From the NCBI RefSeq assembly GCF_051660745.1, contig NZ_JBOFQF010000017.1, positions 102,412-166,411 of the forward strand: a DNA stretch of 64,000 bases. The letters run 5' to 3'. Under the pieces are notes generated by a model. It worked only from the letters and a program-made list of their open reading frames with translations, was not told where the DNA came from and did no database searches. Below, in pieces: positions 63,909-64,000 of this stretch. The DNA is from Segniliparus sp051660745 (GTDB lineage: Bacteria > Actinomycetota > Actinomycetes > Mycobacteriales > Mycobacteriaceae). The number at the start of each line of letters is the position of its first letter. Positions within the stretch are counted from its first letter, which is position 1. Both the position numbers and the translations under genes were made by a program.

Positions 63909-64000
63909 GCGCGGGTCGGGGAGAGCGTTGTCGCCGGGCAGGCGGTCCTCTGGCTCGAAGCGATACGGAGTTGCGGTGCACGCGATCAATTCGCTTGCGG
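63909..64000 (+). pseudogene. decayed tandem copy of the biotinyl-domain coding DNA (runs off the window)
   Basis: 63909-64000 matches 63731 onward, offset 178 bases, with scattered substitutions and a small insertion. Both copies contain GGTCGGGGAGAGCGT, CTCTGGCTCGAAGCGAT and GCACGCGATCAATTCGC. In the second copy the AMKM biotin site is destroyed (EAI, then unrelated codons) and the frame shifts. It is probably a leftover of a local duplication. Confidence 0.8.

Overview
This is a high-GC actinobacterial window, without tRNA, rRNA, CRISPR array or recognisable insertion sequence. A PapA-type acyltransferase, an Eis-like acetyltransferase, a GH6 protein, menC and an AtuA/acyl-CoA dehydrogenase/accD2-accA2 type operon point to the mycolic-acid group (Mycobacteriales). 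Segniliparus is my best guess, from memory only. Genes are tightly packed, with many ATGA/GTGA stop-start overlaps.

Bases 1-15,290 form what looks like an undescribed biosynthetic cluster, visibly less GC-rich than the rest. A rightward operon encodes an alpha/alpha-toroid (prenyltransferase-like repeat) protein, a 138-aa unknown, an acyl carrier protein, a minimal adenylating ligase, an SDR and an EhpF-like adenylating enzyme. Facing it are leftward genes for an MIO aromatic ammonia-lyase, an alpha/beta-hydrolase-fold lipoprotein lacking the nucleophilic Ser, a PapA-like acyltransferase, a second SDR, an amidase and a DAHP synthase. The SDR-ligase pair is duplicated in inverted orientation. 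In the second copy the ligase has collapsed to 94 codons that keep only its two ends. A TrmB/LuxR-like regulator closes the cluster. Next to it are an array of three perfect palindromes, a 21-bp-period direct repeat, a 29-codon ORF with a strong ribosome site and a G13 tract inside a hairpin. The likely logic is: DAHP synthase boosts shikimate flux, the MIO enzyme makes an aromatic acid or beta-amino acid, ligases load it on the carrier protein, SDRs reduce, and the acyltransferase and amidase finish.

Bases 15,292-18,405 hold an HTH protein, an NCS1 permease and a methyltransferase. Bases 18,656-26,106 hold two divergent units of unknown role. One is an SPFH/SHOCT protein, a double zinc-ribbon protein and a His-rich one-TM protein. 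The other is a 956-aa protein of no recognised family and an HExxH metallopeptidase. The 495-bp spacer between them contains two kinds of tandem repeat and a good promoter.

Bases 26,199-36,656 hold a small hydrolase, a GH6 protein, menC, a DEAD-box helicase, a C5-cytosine methyltransferase with its likely restriction partner, an SDR, a benzoylformate decarboxylase and an AraC regulator. Bases 36,755-40,748 are an operon of a PLP fold-III enzyme, an aldonolactone-type oxidase and an amidase. Bases 40,945-53,143 look like acquisition and monooxygenation of small N- or S-organic compounds: APC and MHS transporters, a DszC/SfnB-like flavoprotein, two luciferase-like monooxygenases, an Eis-like acetyltransferase, an MpaB-like oxygenase and an SsuABC-type transporter.

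Bases 53,121-56,369 hold a GNAT-like protein, a secreted SGNH hydrolase and a PhzF-like protein. Bases 56,614-63,907 are a coupled operon: DinB-like protein, AtuA, acyl-CoA dehydrogenase, carboxyltransferase, biotin carboxylase/carrier. Right after it lies a decayed tandem copy of the biotinyl-domain DNA.
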